Origin: Megalopta genalis
Lineage: Eukaryota; Arthropoda; Insecta; Hymenoptera; Halictidae
Length of the DNA: 64,000 nucleotides
Reading direction: 5' to 3'
Assembly: GCF_051020955.1 (NCBI RefSeq)
Contig: NC_135026.1
Span: forward strand, 4,688,501 to 4,752,500
Shown here: piece after piece, positions 12,350 through 25,000 of the stretch
Layout: the number at the start of each line of letters is the position of its first letter
Numbering within the stretch: position 1 is the stretch's first letter
Notes under the pieces: model-generated
What the model was told of the DNA's origin: nothing
Database searches by the model: none
What the model saw: the letters and a program-made list of their open reading frames with translations, nothing else
Translations under genes and position numbers: made by a program

Positions 12350-12904
12350 TTACGCTTCCATCGCACCGGCGTATCGGTGCGAAGGTTCGCGAAGGTTTCG
12401 CGTGCCGTCGAACCGGTCGATACGTCAGCCGCCTACGTTATCACGCGGTATGTTGCACAGTGCTGGCCTCGCACGGCGGGCCGGCGTAGCGGCGCGGTGG
12501 ATCGCAGTTGGCGGAGACTTGAATGCGTGTGGATCGATATACATCGGAGGAAAAGGGAATGGCCGCCGCAGCCACGATCTATCCCCACCAAAATGCTGAA
12601 CACCTGAGCGTCCCTGGGGGCAGTTCAGGAGGAACAGTCATTATTGCGGCAGTATAACACTCGCCTCCAGTTCTCCACGACGAACGATCGAGTTTTCGCG
12701 GGACAGCGGGCCGGACCGTAGATCGCGAGACACCGGGACCACGGCCTTCGCGTGTCCGACGGCTTGTCAAGGAAAGAAGCCGCGTGGCCGCCACGGGAAA
12801 ACGCCTGCCGCGCTCCCGCACACCGTACACCGCGACACGCGCGTATATACGATGCGACCGTTCTCGTTCAATCACGAAAATGTGACGTGAGACCGCGGGC
12901 GGAC

Positions 12905-12936
<32 letters not shown>

Positions 12937-13006
12937 CATCGTGGCCAAGAGAACGTGACAGCCGCCGCAGACGGTCGCACAGTGTTCGCGCGATACGCCG
13001 CCGAAA
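12350..13006 (+). promoter_or_regulatory. CpG-rich promoter and 5' UTR region of the ZP gene
   Basis: The region is GC/CpG-rich relative to the AT-rich DNA upstream. A TATATA lies at 12844-12849, and 26 bases downstream of its first base a TCAATC near A12870 resembles an insect initiator, so transcription could start about 12870. A palindromic AACCGGTC at 12411 resembles a Grainyhead site, a known activator of epidermal and cuticle genes. A stem-loop-capable GCACCG...CGGTGC lies at about 12363-12380. A GA microsatellite lies in the predicted 5' UTR. The TSS and factor binding are inference. Confidence 0.4.
12905..12936 (+). repeat. (GA)n microsatellite in predicted 5' UTR
   Basis: A GA dinucleotide run with one C interruption lies about 70 bases before the ATG. 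GA runs next to insect promoters are often bound by GAGA-type factors; here that is inference. Confidence 0.85.
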
Positions 13007-13096
13007 ATGACAGTGGGAACCAGCGATATTCACGCGTACGCCAGTGCGCTTGTGTCGGTACTGTGCCTGGCCCTGGTGGCGCTCCGTGTCGGCGAG
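13007..13096 (+). CDS. ZP gene exon 1 (signal peptide exon)
   Basis: ATG at 13007 sits in an insect-like start context (CGAAAATGA, A at -3). It encodes exactly 30 residues: a short polar N-terminus, then a hydrophobic core from A14 to V28. The exon ends at GAG with a consensus donor GTAAGT at 13097, phase 0. An exon carrying only a signal peptide before a very long intron is a common arrangement for secreted arthropod proteins. The assignment to the downstream exons rests on phase match, the missing signal peptide in exon 2, and the absence of another suitable start upstream of 61121. No cDNA confirms the 48-kb join. Confidence 0.72.
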
Positions 13097-16000
13097 GTAA
13101 GTCCGTCACTGTCCAGGAGATTCTGCTTGCCGAGCACCGCTACGCGAGGACACGCTTCAAGGCGAACCGAGCAGGAACCGAGGAATACAAACACGCCGGA
13201 TCCAACGCTCGGTCCTAGTCGAATGTCACGTTCCGCAGATATCGGTTTCCGTGGTACAACGTTGATACATTCTTACGTGCAATTATTTCGTTCAATTTCA
13301 TCTGTCAGATATCGTATGCAACGTTACGAAATTCCAGTGCACTTTGCGCGGTTATTTTCGTGTCGGTCCGGGCAGAAATTATTTTGTCACTGAGAGATTT
13401 TGTTGAATCGTACGGAGGGGGAACATTGTTGCTGTCGATACAATGCTGCAACATCTACTTTGTCAATTTTCAAAATTCCAGTGCACTTCGTGCAGTTATC
13501 GTCGCATAAGTCCGGGCAGAAATAACTTTGTCACTGCGAGATTTTGTTGAATAATATGTACAGGGAACATTGTTGCTGTCGACACCAAGTTGCAACATCT
13601 ACATTGTCAATACCAAAAATTTCAGTGTACCTGTTTATTCATTATTTTATCAGCCTGGATAACAATGATGTTATCACTGCAATATTTTATTGAAAAATAC
13701 ATAGAAAGAACATTGTTGCTGCCGATACAAAGTTGCAACAACTACATTGTTAATTTCCAAAAATTATAGTGCATCTGTTTATTCATTATTTTATCAGCCT
13801 GGGTAACAATGATTTTGTCACTGCAAAATTTTATTGAAAAATACCTAGAAAGAATATTATTGCCGTCGATACAAAGTTGCAACATCTACATTGCTAATTT
13901 ACAAAAATTCCAGTGTACCTTATTTATTCATTATTTTATCAGCCTGAGTAACAATGATTTTATCACTGCAAAATTTTTTTCAATAATATGTAGAGAGAAC
14001 ATTGTTGCCGTCAACACAAAGTAGTAACATCTACATTGCTAATTTCCAACAATTCCAGTGTACCTTATTTACTCATTATTTTATCAGCCTGAGTAACAAT
14101 GATTTTATCACTGCAAAATTTTATTGAAGAATACCTAGAAAGAACATTGTTGCTACCGACACAAAGTTGCAACACCTACATTGCTAATTTTCAAAAACTT
14201 CAATGTACCTTATTTACTCGTTATTTTATCAGCCTGGACAACAATGATTTTGTCACTGCAAAATTTTATTGGAAAATACCTAGAAAGAACATTGTTGCTG
14301 TCAGCACAAAGTAGCAACATCTACATCGTTAATTTCCAAATTCAAATGAAATTTCTAAGTTCTGTTCACTTATTGTTCTGTCAGTCGGGGCACAGATAAT
14401 TTTATCATTCTGTCAGATTTTATCGAATCGTATAAATAATGTTGAACGTTGTCGTTATCGCTACAATGTTGCAGCAGCAGCATTGTAAAATTCCAAAAAT
14501 AAACCAGCGTGCTTCGTGTATTCATTGTCTGGAGAACGGCGATTTATGATACTCGAGTCTGGCCTTACGGCGCATCCCAATTCATTCGTAGCACCGCAAC
14601 AAAATTGTCGTCGTCCGCACAAAGTTGCTGAATCTGCATTATCAGTTTCCAATATATCAGCGTACACTTGATTTATTCCTCGATTTATTCCTCGTCCTGG
14701 GCGAGGATGACTGGCAGCGTTCAATTCTCGTCTTAGTCCGTTGCACAATTGAATTACACACAGCGACATTATTGTTATCAGCATTCGTATTCGTACAAAG
14801 TTGCAGCATCACTTGCATTGTCAATTTCTGCGAATGCGTTGCTATCTGTTGGCGCGACATTCAATCAGGATATAATGCGGATTAAGGTATTTGTAGATTA
14901 ATATCGATATAATGTAGATTGCTGTGTATGTCTGTGTATGCAAATTGAGATCGGTAGAATATGGAGCGCGCACATGTAAAGATGTAACGATGATTAGGGT
15001 TGCTACAACGTTGATGCTTCAATTCGGATTCGGATGTAATTTAGATTGATTTTTACGCTCTGTAGATTAGAGTATTATGTAGAGTCGGATGTAATGTAGT
15101 TCGATCATGATATAATGTAGATTGTGTCGTGTAGATCGATATTGATACAGGGTAGATCGTATAATGAAGATTAGAGCTGATACATTGTAGATTAGACGGT
15201 GTACACAAGAATATCATGTAACTTGATAATGATATAATAACGATTTTATAATGCTGATTGGACTATAATGCGAATTGGTATTAATACAATGTAGATTCAT
15301 GTTGCTGCAATGTGGATTATAACATGTTGATCAGTGTACGTTGTAGATCAATATTGATAGAATGTAGATTTTATAATATTGATTGAACTATAATGTGGAT
15401 ATACTATAATCTGTTATTGATATAATGTAGGTTGTTAAGTGTCGATGGGAATACAATGTAGATTCATATTGCTGTAATGCAGATTATAAAATATTGATGA
15501 GAGAATAATGTAGATTGAGGTAGCTGCAATGTAGATTATAAAATATTGATGAGCGTATAATGTAGGTTGATATTGCTGCAATGTAGATTATAAAATAATG
15601 ATGGGTGCACAATGTAGATTGCAAAGAGTCGATAAGTATACATTGTAGATTGACATTGCTGCGATGTAGATTATAAAATATTGATGAGAGTATATAATGT
15701 AGATTTCATATTGACACAATGTAGATCGCAATGTTTCAATAAGAATAAAATGTAGATTGATATTGCTCCAACGTAGATTACAAAATATTAATGAGTATAT
15801 AATGTAGATTTCATATTGATACAATGTAGATTGCATAGTGTCGATAAGAATAAAATGTAGATTGATATTGTTCCAATGTAGATTACAAAATATTGATGAG
15901 TATATAATGTAAATTTCATATTGATTCAATGTAGATTGCAAAGTGTCGATAAGAATAAAATGTAGAGTGATATTGCTGCAATGTAGATTATGAAATATTG

Positions 16001-19000
16001 ACGAGTATGCAATGTAGATTGATATTGCTGCAGTGTAGATTACAAAATATTGACGAATATATAATGTAGATTTCATATTGATTCAATGTAGATTGCAAAG
16101 TGTCGATAAGAATAAAATGTAGATTGATATTGCTCCAATGTAGATTACAAAATATTGATGAGTATATAATGTAGATTTCATATTGATACAATGTAGATTG
16201 CTAAGTGTCGATAAGTATACATTGTAGATTTCTATTTCTGCAATGTAGATTATAAAATATTGACGAATATACAATGTAGATTAATATTGCAGCAATCTAG
16301 GTCACAAAATATCGATGAGTATATAATGTAGATTTTATATTGATTCAATGTAGATTGCAAAGTGTCTATCAGCAGAAAATGTAGATTGATATTGCTCCAT
16401 TGTAATTATAAAATATTGTTGATTGCTCAATGTAGATTGATATAACTGCAATATAGATTATAAAATATCGACGAGTCTACAATGTAGATTGATATAATTG
16501 CAATATAGTTATAAAATATCGACGAATCTACAATATAGATTAATATTGCTGCAATGTAGATTATGAAATATCGACTAGTATAAAATGTAGATTGATATTG
16601 CTGCAATGTAGATCACAAAATATCGATGAGTATATAATGTAGATCGATATTGATACAATGTAGATTGCAAAGTGTCTATCAGAAGAAAATGTAGATTGAT
16701 ATTGCCACAATGTAGATTACAAAATATCGACGAGTCTATAACGTATCCTGGCATTGATACAACGCAGATCGCAAAGTGTCGATAAGAGCAGAATCCATAT
16801 CGATATAGTTGTAACGTAGATTACAAAACGCCGATGGTAACGTCGATAAATTGATACTGGTAGAACGCAGATTTTATCAATGCAGACTATCGGCGCGTCG
16901 CGCGATATTCAATTACGATTTCATCTCATACGGCGTCCTAATTGAACGTTACAGAAAATCATTCTCGTCAATCCGCGTTCTCCCGAGGTTCCCCCGTCCC
17001 TCGTCGACTCCGCCGTGCAACAATCTTGCAGCTGCGTCCACCTGTGATCGCAATCGAACACCATCGAACACTGCCAGGACCACGGATTCCGATTTCTTCG
17101 TTCGTTATCGATCCATTGTACGAAAACCATTGATCCGTCTCCGCGACATTCGACTCGGAGAAAGCCTCGGCCCGCCGCGCTACAACTTTTGAACGACTTT
17201 ATGAATGATTAGCATCGAGATCGCGAGGTCGATCGCACAGATAAAACGGCCCGACCCGGCCCGAAATGATTCTTTATCGATAAAAGCTCGCGAGCGATCG
17301 AACAGATCGTTAACAGCTCGTCGACGTTGATCCACCGTCGCGATCTATCGATCGAACGACCACGAGATTCGGTCGGAGCGGATCACACGGATACGTTTCG
17401 AGAGTCCCCGATAAATAAACGACTCCTGAAAAATGCCGGACACGCGCGATCCGCTCGTCCCACGGCGAACGCGGTGGCACGGGAACACGCGTTCGCCGAT
17501 AATAAATCGGCGCGACTCCAGCTGACTCATTCATTCGCCGTGTAAATGCTCTGCTCGGTTCGGCAACCGTGTCCTACGCGCGGCGCGGACTAGAATTGTT
17601 CAGATGGGTATTAATTTGGAGCCGAAATTTTGGTGGCGTTAATAATTAATTTTTTAGTAATAGTTTTTAGAATACTTTTTTTTTGACGTGGTAGCAAATG
17701 GATTTTCAATAATGGTAACAAATAATTTTTTTTGGTACCAAATGGTACCCTAATCATGGTACCAAATAATTTTTTTTTAGTACCAAATGGTACCCTAATC
17801 ATGTTACCCTAATCGTTTTTCTTTAATGGTACTAAATATTTCTCCAATGACGATGCGAAATGATTCGGTAATTATGCTAACAAATGGTTCTTCGATGATG
17901 GTACCAAATAATTTTCTAATTATGATGCGAAATAATTTTGCGATAATGGTACCAAATGGTTCTTCATCAGTGATGATGCAAAATATTTTTATGATCATGC
18001 TACCAAATGGTACTCAAATGGCTCCCTAATTATGGTACCAAATAGTTTTTTGATTATGGTACCAAATGGTTCTCCAAAAATTGTACCAAATGGTTCACCA
18101 ATGATGATACAAGATAATTTCATAATCATGCTACTAAATGATTCCTCCATGATGATACCAAATAATTTTTCAATGATAGTACCAAATGGTTCTCCAATCA
18201 TGATACAAAATGATTTTATAGATATGCTACCAAATGGTTCTCTGATAATGGTACCAAACAGTCATAATATAAAATGATTCTATAATCATGCTACTAAATA
18301 TTGCTCCAATTATAATACAAAAATGATTTTACAATCATTCTACCAAATGTAATCATTCTACCAATCTAGCAAGTGCTGCAATAATTGTATGAAATAATTT
18401 TCCAATCATGGTACCAAACGGTCATGATACAAAATGATTCCATAATCATGCTACTAAATAGTATTCCAATTATAATTCAAAAATGATTCTACGATCATTC
18501 TATCAAATGATAGAATAATAATGATTGCAATAATAAAGGTCCAATAATGGTTCCAAATAATTTTCCAATTATGCTACCAAATAGTCATGATACAAAATAA
18601 TTCTATAATCATGCTACTAAATAGTGCTCCAATTATAATACAAAAATGATTCTACAGTCATTCTACCAAATAGTGCTCCAATAATGGTTTCAAATAATTT
18701 TCCAATCATGATACAAAATGATTCCATAATTACGCTACTAAATAGTACTTCAATTATAACACAAAAATGATTCTACAATCGTTCTACCAAATGGTAGAAC
18801 AATAATGGTTGCAATAATAATGGTCTAATAATGGTTCCAAATAATTTTCCAATTATGCTACCAAATAGTCATGATACAAAATGATTCTATAATCATGCTA
18901 CTAAATAGTGCTCCAATTATAATACAAAAATGATTCTACAATCATTCTACCAAATAGTGCTTCAATAATGATACCAAATAATTTTCCAATTATGGTACCA

Positions 19001-22000
19001 AACAATCATAATACAAAATGATTCCATAATCATGCTACTAAATAGTACTCCAATTATAATACAAAAATGATTCTACAATCATTCTACCAAATGGTAGAAT
19101 AATAATGGTTGCAATAATAATTATTATTATATTATAATATATTATAATAATAATTATTGTTATATTATTATATTATAATATATTATAATAATAATTATTG
19201 TTATATTATTATATTATAATATATTATAATAATAATTATTGTTATATTATTATATTATAATAATTATATTGTATTATATTATATTATATTTTTTTTATAT
19301 TATATTATATTATATTTTTTTTATATGATATTATATTATATTATAATAATAATTATTATTGCAATCATTATTGCAAGAATCCAAACACTTTTCTAACGAA
19401 TCCTATCAAATGCTTATCAAATCACAGTACCAACAGTTCTCCAATCCCGCCGCCGAATATTTCCGCAATCATTTCACCAAAGAGTTTTCTCCTGCTCGAG
19501 CTCAGAAAGCATCCACCCACGCTCCCCTCGCAGCCCGCCGCCGGCGACGGAGACAAAGAAATCGAAGGAATGCCTTTGCGCGAGAGTTCCCGATCGTGGA
19601 AAATTTCGTTCTCGTCGTTACGCAATTTACTGGCGCGTGAACGCGAAGACCCGGCCGGGAAACGGTACGGGCAGCGCTCCGCGGGATCGTGAAATTGCCT
19701 CGCGGAAAGAAGGAGCCGTACAGGAATTCGGGCCGCCGCCGTAATGCGATATTATACAGCAATATCGGCAACGAGTTACGGTAACGGCTGTAAAACTTGC
19801 TTTTCCACATTGTTCGCGATCCGGTAAAAGCGTTCGCGGCCTGGCCGCCGCACGAATTCAGGTAAATCGGCGTGGCGCAGATCGTGGTTCCAGCTGGCCA
19901 AAAGTCGCAACGCCCCGATGCAAATTAGCACTTTTCGCTCGCGCTTACGCTGTTTTAACGCTGTGCTTATGGAGATGCTCGAAACTATCCGTTCTGTAAT
20001 ATTTGTTCCGAACTTAGCGCGATTTGCGGCCTACGTTTTTGCTCGGAAATTGTTGAACAAGATTTTCGTTCGAAGCAGACGTTACGGTAGAAATTCGAAT
20101 ATTCGAATTTTGGAAATTCATAGCTGAATTCTTTTTATTTTCCGTTAATTATTGATACATTTATTAGTTGGAAGCAGCAGAAATCTATATAATAAAAATT
20201 GTGGAGGGGAAATTCAGTATTGAAATTGAATTCGGTTGCTAAAAAATTGCAACAATAATTTAATTAGTATTATAGTATTATTTTAATTGTATTAGTATTA
20301 GTATTTAATTAGTATTACAATAATTAGTATTATAGTTTGACCGTGGTTTTTTATGGAAAATACAAAATTGTCATAATTGATTGCAAGATGCAGGAACATA
20401 GATAGATATTTATTTCTGTTTTGAATTATTCTAATGAGTTAACGGTGATACAATAATAATTGCAAGTTGCTTAAATATTTTTGCTGTATTGCAATTCATG
20501 CACTAATATTTGCAATAAATACATAAAATTTGCAATTGAATTCTAACTGTACCACAAATATATTTTTTATTATACACTATTTCTTAGAAATTATATTCTC
20601 AAAATACAATACAATGAAAATACAATACAATTAAAATGAAATAGAATAAAAATACAGTAGAATAGAAATAAAATACAATTAAAATGCAGTAGAAAAAAAA
20701 TAAAATACAATAATAATACAGTAGAATAATAATACAATACAATAATAATAGAATAGAATAAAAATACAATACAATAAAAATCGAATTATAGTATGCTACA
20801 ATTTCCATAAAAAATTACAATTCCAAGAATACAAAAATGTACAAAACAATCTCAATCGGATATCGACTCGAAATAAAAATCACCATAATTCCATTGCAAA
20901 ATTCAATAATACTAAACAGACATAAACACCTAATCACAGTACATTAATACAGAGTCCATAAAAGGTGCTTAAAAAATTCATACTCCTCTAGATAAGGTAC
21001 TCAAGACACGGCCAATAACGTAGAAGAAAATGCGTCGACTATTATATACATCGAATTTTGGCCAGCTGGAATCGCGTTTCGGACCGGCTCTCGTCTTCCC
21101 TCCGTTGCTCGCCGGCGCGTTTCTCTCTCGCCGGCTGTCGGAGAGAGCCGGTCCGGCTCGCCGTTCCCGCGGCGAGAAGCGGTGCCGGGGAATGCGTGTG
21201 CAGCGGGTGGGCCGCGGCCGCAGCCGCAGCCGCGCGCGCTCCGATCGTTTCGCCCCGAAATATATTGAGCGACGAAAAGCGGCGGGCCCCGGCGCGGCGG
21301 CCGGCTCTGCCTATTACCGGCTGGAATGCGGGGTGCACACAATGCCCCGGGAACGGCACGCACACGCGCAACCGCCGCGAGCCTCGCGACGTACGTGCGG
21401 CGAATCCGTGAACCGCGCGGCCCGGCCCGGCCCGGTCCGACGCGACGCGACGCGATGCGGCGCGCGCACTCACGATCGACCCCGTGTGCGCGACCGATTG
21501 CCGGAATTAGTGCACCGTCCGCGCTGATTTAGGGAAATGCGGGAAACGTGTGCTCGCGCGAGCACCGTCGCGATTTTGAAACGCGTTTGCGGATCTGGGA
21601 CTTACGAAACATTATTCGAACATCGTACGAAAGAACTTTTAGCGCGCGGAAGCACAACAGTTTTATTCGAGACGGTTTACATAATTTTTGTTTTATTTGT
21701 TAAATGAACAATAATATCGCAATTTTTTGTCATTCTATTGCCGAGCAAGCTTTTGCGAGCGCGATTGCAAGCTGAGTGCGACTTTCAATGCTGTGCGCGT
21801 GTTTTTTGTGGTCGGGTCAATATTGACCCGGGCGCTGCGCCGTTAGCGTGAATTTCAAGGAACGCGGTGGGCGGGGTTTTTGATTTGTAGGTCTTGTGGT
21901 TTTTGATTTTATTGTAGCAGCTGAGTAGACTGTTTCACCGAGCATAGCGATCTAATGTGACGAGAGAATTGCACGATATTGCATCAGTATGCATTTCGTA

Positions 22001-25000
22001 GAAATGCACATAATGCATAGAAACAGCAAGGACGCGAACACCTTGGAATCGATGACGAGCGATCGTATAACGATCGATGAAATCTGGGCCATTGTTGAAT
22101 TTTAATGAACACTTTGACTACCATGTCGATGTTATTTTTCAACAAATTTGTCGATTAATATTGCCATTAGTTTTTCTGTATTAATCTCGAATATTAAGTA
22201 TCCTGAGAACGTGGGAACATTTAAGAAACCATCGATATAGCCGATCTTAGTTTCGTCAATTTTAATTTCGTTAAAACAGCATTTTTAATTTTTGAGAAAT
22301 TTATTATTTTTTATTTTTTAATTTGCATTGCATGTTGTAAATTTGATTAGGATCCACAGAATGAGATGACATCAAAAAAGCAGTCAGGAAGTTTATATAT
22401 AATATTTTAATTTCATTGAAACAGTATCGTTTAATTTTTGCGAAATTTTTTAGGCATAGCATTAATTAATTTGCATTGCATGTTGCAAATTTGATTAGGA
22501 TCTACAGAATGAAAAAACACGAAAAAAGTAGTCAATGTAGCGTGATGTAATTTTACGAACTTTAATTTCATTGAAACAGCATTCTTTAATTTTACAATAT
22601 TTTTTTTAGACGGTCATAGAAGTCGTGTATAAAATATTATCACTGTTTAAATATTGAGGCAGCATTAGCATAAAGTCGTGCATGAATCGTTTCTGCACTC
22701 TGAACGATCGGAGCAGGTGACGCAAGAGATGTAGAAATTCGTTTCGGAGCAGAGAAGTCGCCGATGGCCAGTTTTCGTCCGGGCGAAAAGGAACAAAAGG
22801 GCTCGGGGCTGCCTTTCATTTTGACTGTCCGAGGACGTAACGCTTAATAATTAAGTATCTTTCTTATATCGACCAATATAATATATATATATATGTCTGT
22901 TGCACATAATCGAATTTGCATTCGAAATTTGAAATTCTGAATAATGCAAAAGACAGCCTTTCGACGGAGGACCAGTCTGGAAGAGGCATGCATATATTAA
23001 ATGCACAGAGTGTCCCGAAATGATTTTCGATGAGGATTGCAGGTGTGCGCAAACGTACGTGCTGATTGGACGGTCTCGTTTTATTTCACATGACTGGTAG
23101 ATAAAGTAGCAACTTCAAACAAGCAATTTCGGATAAAGAACTTCAAACGAGCAACTTCAAACAAGCAATTTCTAAGCAGCAATTTCAAACGAGCGACATC
23201 AAACAATTAATTTCGAATAAGCAACGTTGAACAAACAATTTCGAATAAGCAACTTCAACCAAGCAATTTTGAATAAGCAATTTCAAACAAGCAATTTCTA
23301 AGCAGCGACTTCAAACAATTAATTTCGAATAAGCAACGTCAAACAAACAATTTTGAATAAGCAACTTCAAACAAGCAATTTTGAAGAAGCAACTTCAACC
23401 AAGCAATTTTGAATAAGAAATTTCAAACAAGCAATTTCTAAGCAGCGACTTCAAACAATTAATTTCGAATAAGCAACGTCAAACAAACAATTTTGAATAA
23501 GCAACTTCAAACAAGCAATTTTGAAGAAGCGATTTCTAAGCAGCAATTTCAAACGAGCGACTTCAAAGAATTAATTTCGAATAAGCAACGTCGAACAAAC
23601 AATTTTGAATACGCAACTTCAAACAAGCAATTTCAAACAAACAATTTCAAACAAGCAATTTTTAAGCAGCAATTTCAACCGAGCGACTTCGAACAATTAA
23701 TTTCGAATAAGCAACGTCAAACAAGCAATTTTGAATAAGCAACATCGAACAAGCATCTTCGAACAAGCAACGTTAAACAAGTATATTCAAGCAAGCTTAT
23801 TTGAACAAGCATCGTCAAGTAAGCAATTTCAAACGAACAACATCATATAAGCAATTTTGAATAAGCAACATCAATACAAGTAACGAATCCCATAGTAAAA
23901 GGTCACAGGGTATGCACCGAGTACCGCAGTTACCGCGCGCAGTGCAAGTGCCGAACGATACAATGATGCCCACACAGCCTCGGGGCCTGGTACGCAGCTG
24001 CCCGCGGACCGAACTTTGACTTAATTAAAAAATCCGTTTAACAGGAAGCTGGCCTTGCCACATGCGAGGCTATCTGCGCCGTAAATCGTAGATGGGATTC
24101 ATTCGGGTCCACCTATATAGGCCTCGACGATCGTCCGAGCATGATCTTCTTTACGAGTCAGAGTGTTCGGTCCTACGTGAAAATTCGGGGCAATATGTAT
24201 TCGTAAATTAATTTACTTCACATCTGGGACACCCGATACATTTTTAAATACCACGCGAACTGACCCATCGATTGATAAATAAAAGCGTAAAAGCGTAAAA
24301 AAAATTTCTTATAAAATAAAATATAATATTTGATACAATACAATATAGGATAACATATAATACAATACAATACAATTATAATTACAATTACAATTACAAT
24401 TACAGTTACAATTGCAATTACAATTATAACTACAATTACAATTATAGTTGCATTTACAATTACAATTACAATTATAGTTGCATTTACAATTACAATTACA
24501 ATTATAGTTGCAGCTCCAATTATAATTACAATTGCAATTACAATTACAATTACAATTACAATTACAATTACAATTACAATTATAGTTGCAGTTCCAATTA
24601 TAATTACAATTACAATTACAATTGCAACTGCAATTACAATTACAATTACAATTACAATTACAATTACAATTACAATTACAATTACAATTACAATTACAAT
24701 TACAATTACAATTACACAATTACAATTACACAATTACAATTACACAATTACAATTACTCAATTACAATACAATACAATACAATACAATAAAATATAGTAT
24801 AATATAATATATATATATATACTATACAATATAAAATATAACATAATTCTCTATTGACCATAAAATTTCCTTACACGTTTCTCCGTTTCAAATCGTTTCT
24901 GTAATTAATTACGGTAAAAATTGTATATTCTCCGTTGTATCATTTTACGGTAAAAACGATATTTTTAAAAAGTTCAATTATTACATTGAAAGTGCCGCAA

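Noticed and set aside
12579..13109. Minus-strand ORF of 176 codons overlapping exon 1
   Set aside because: Antisense shadow of CpG-rich promoter DNA and the (GA)n run (poly Ser-Leu); exon 1 on the plus strand has a start context, signal peptide and donor.
21001..21527. Several ORFs over 110 codons in the 21-kb CpG-rich block
   Set aside because: Open on both strands with Arg/Ala/Pro-rich random-like sequence; typical of stop-poor GC-rich DNA.
24218..24733. Val/Ile and Cys/Asn repeat proteins on the minus strand
   Set aside because: Hexamer (GTAATT)n translated in alternative frames; several frames are open at once.
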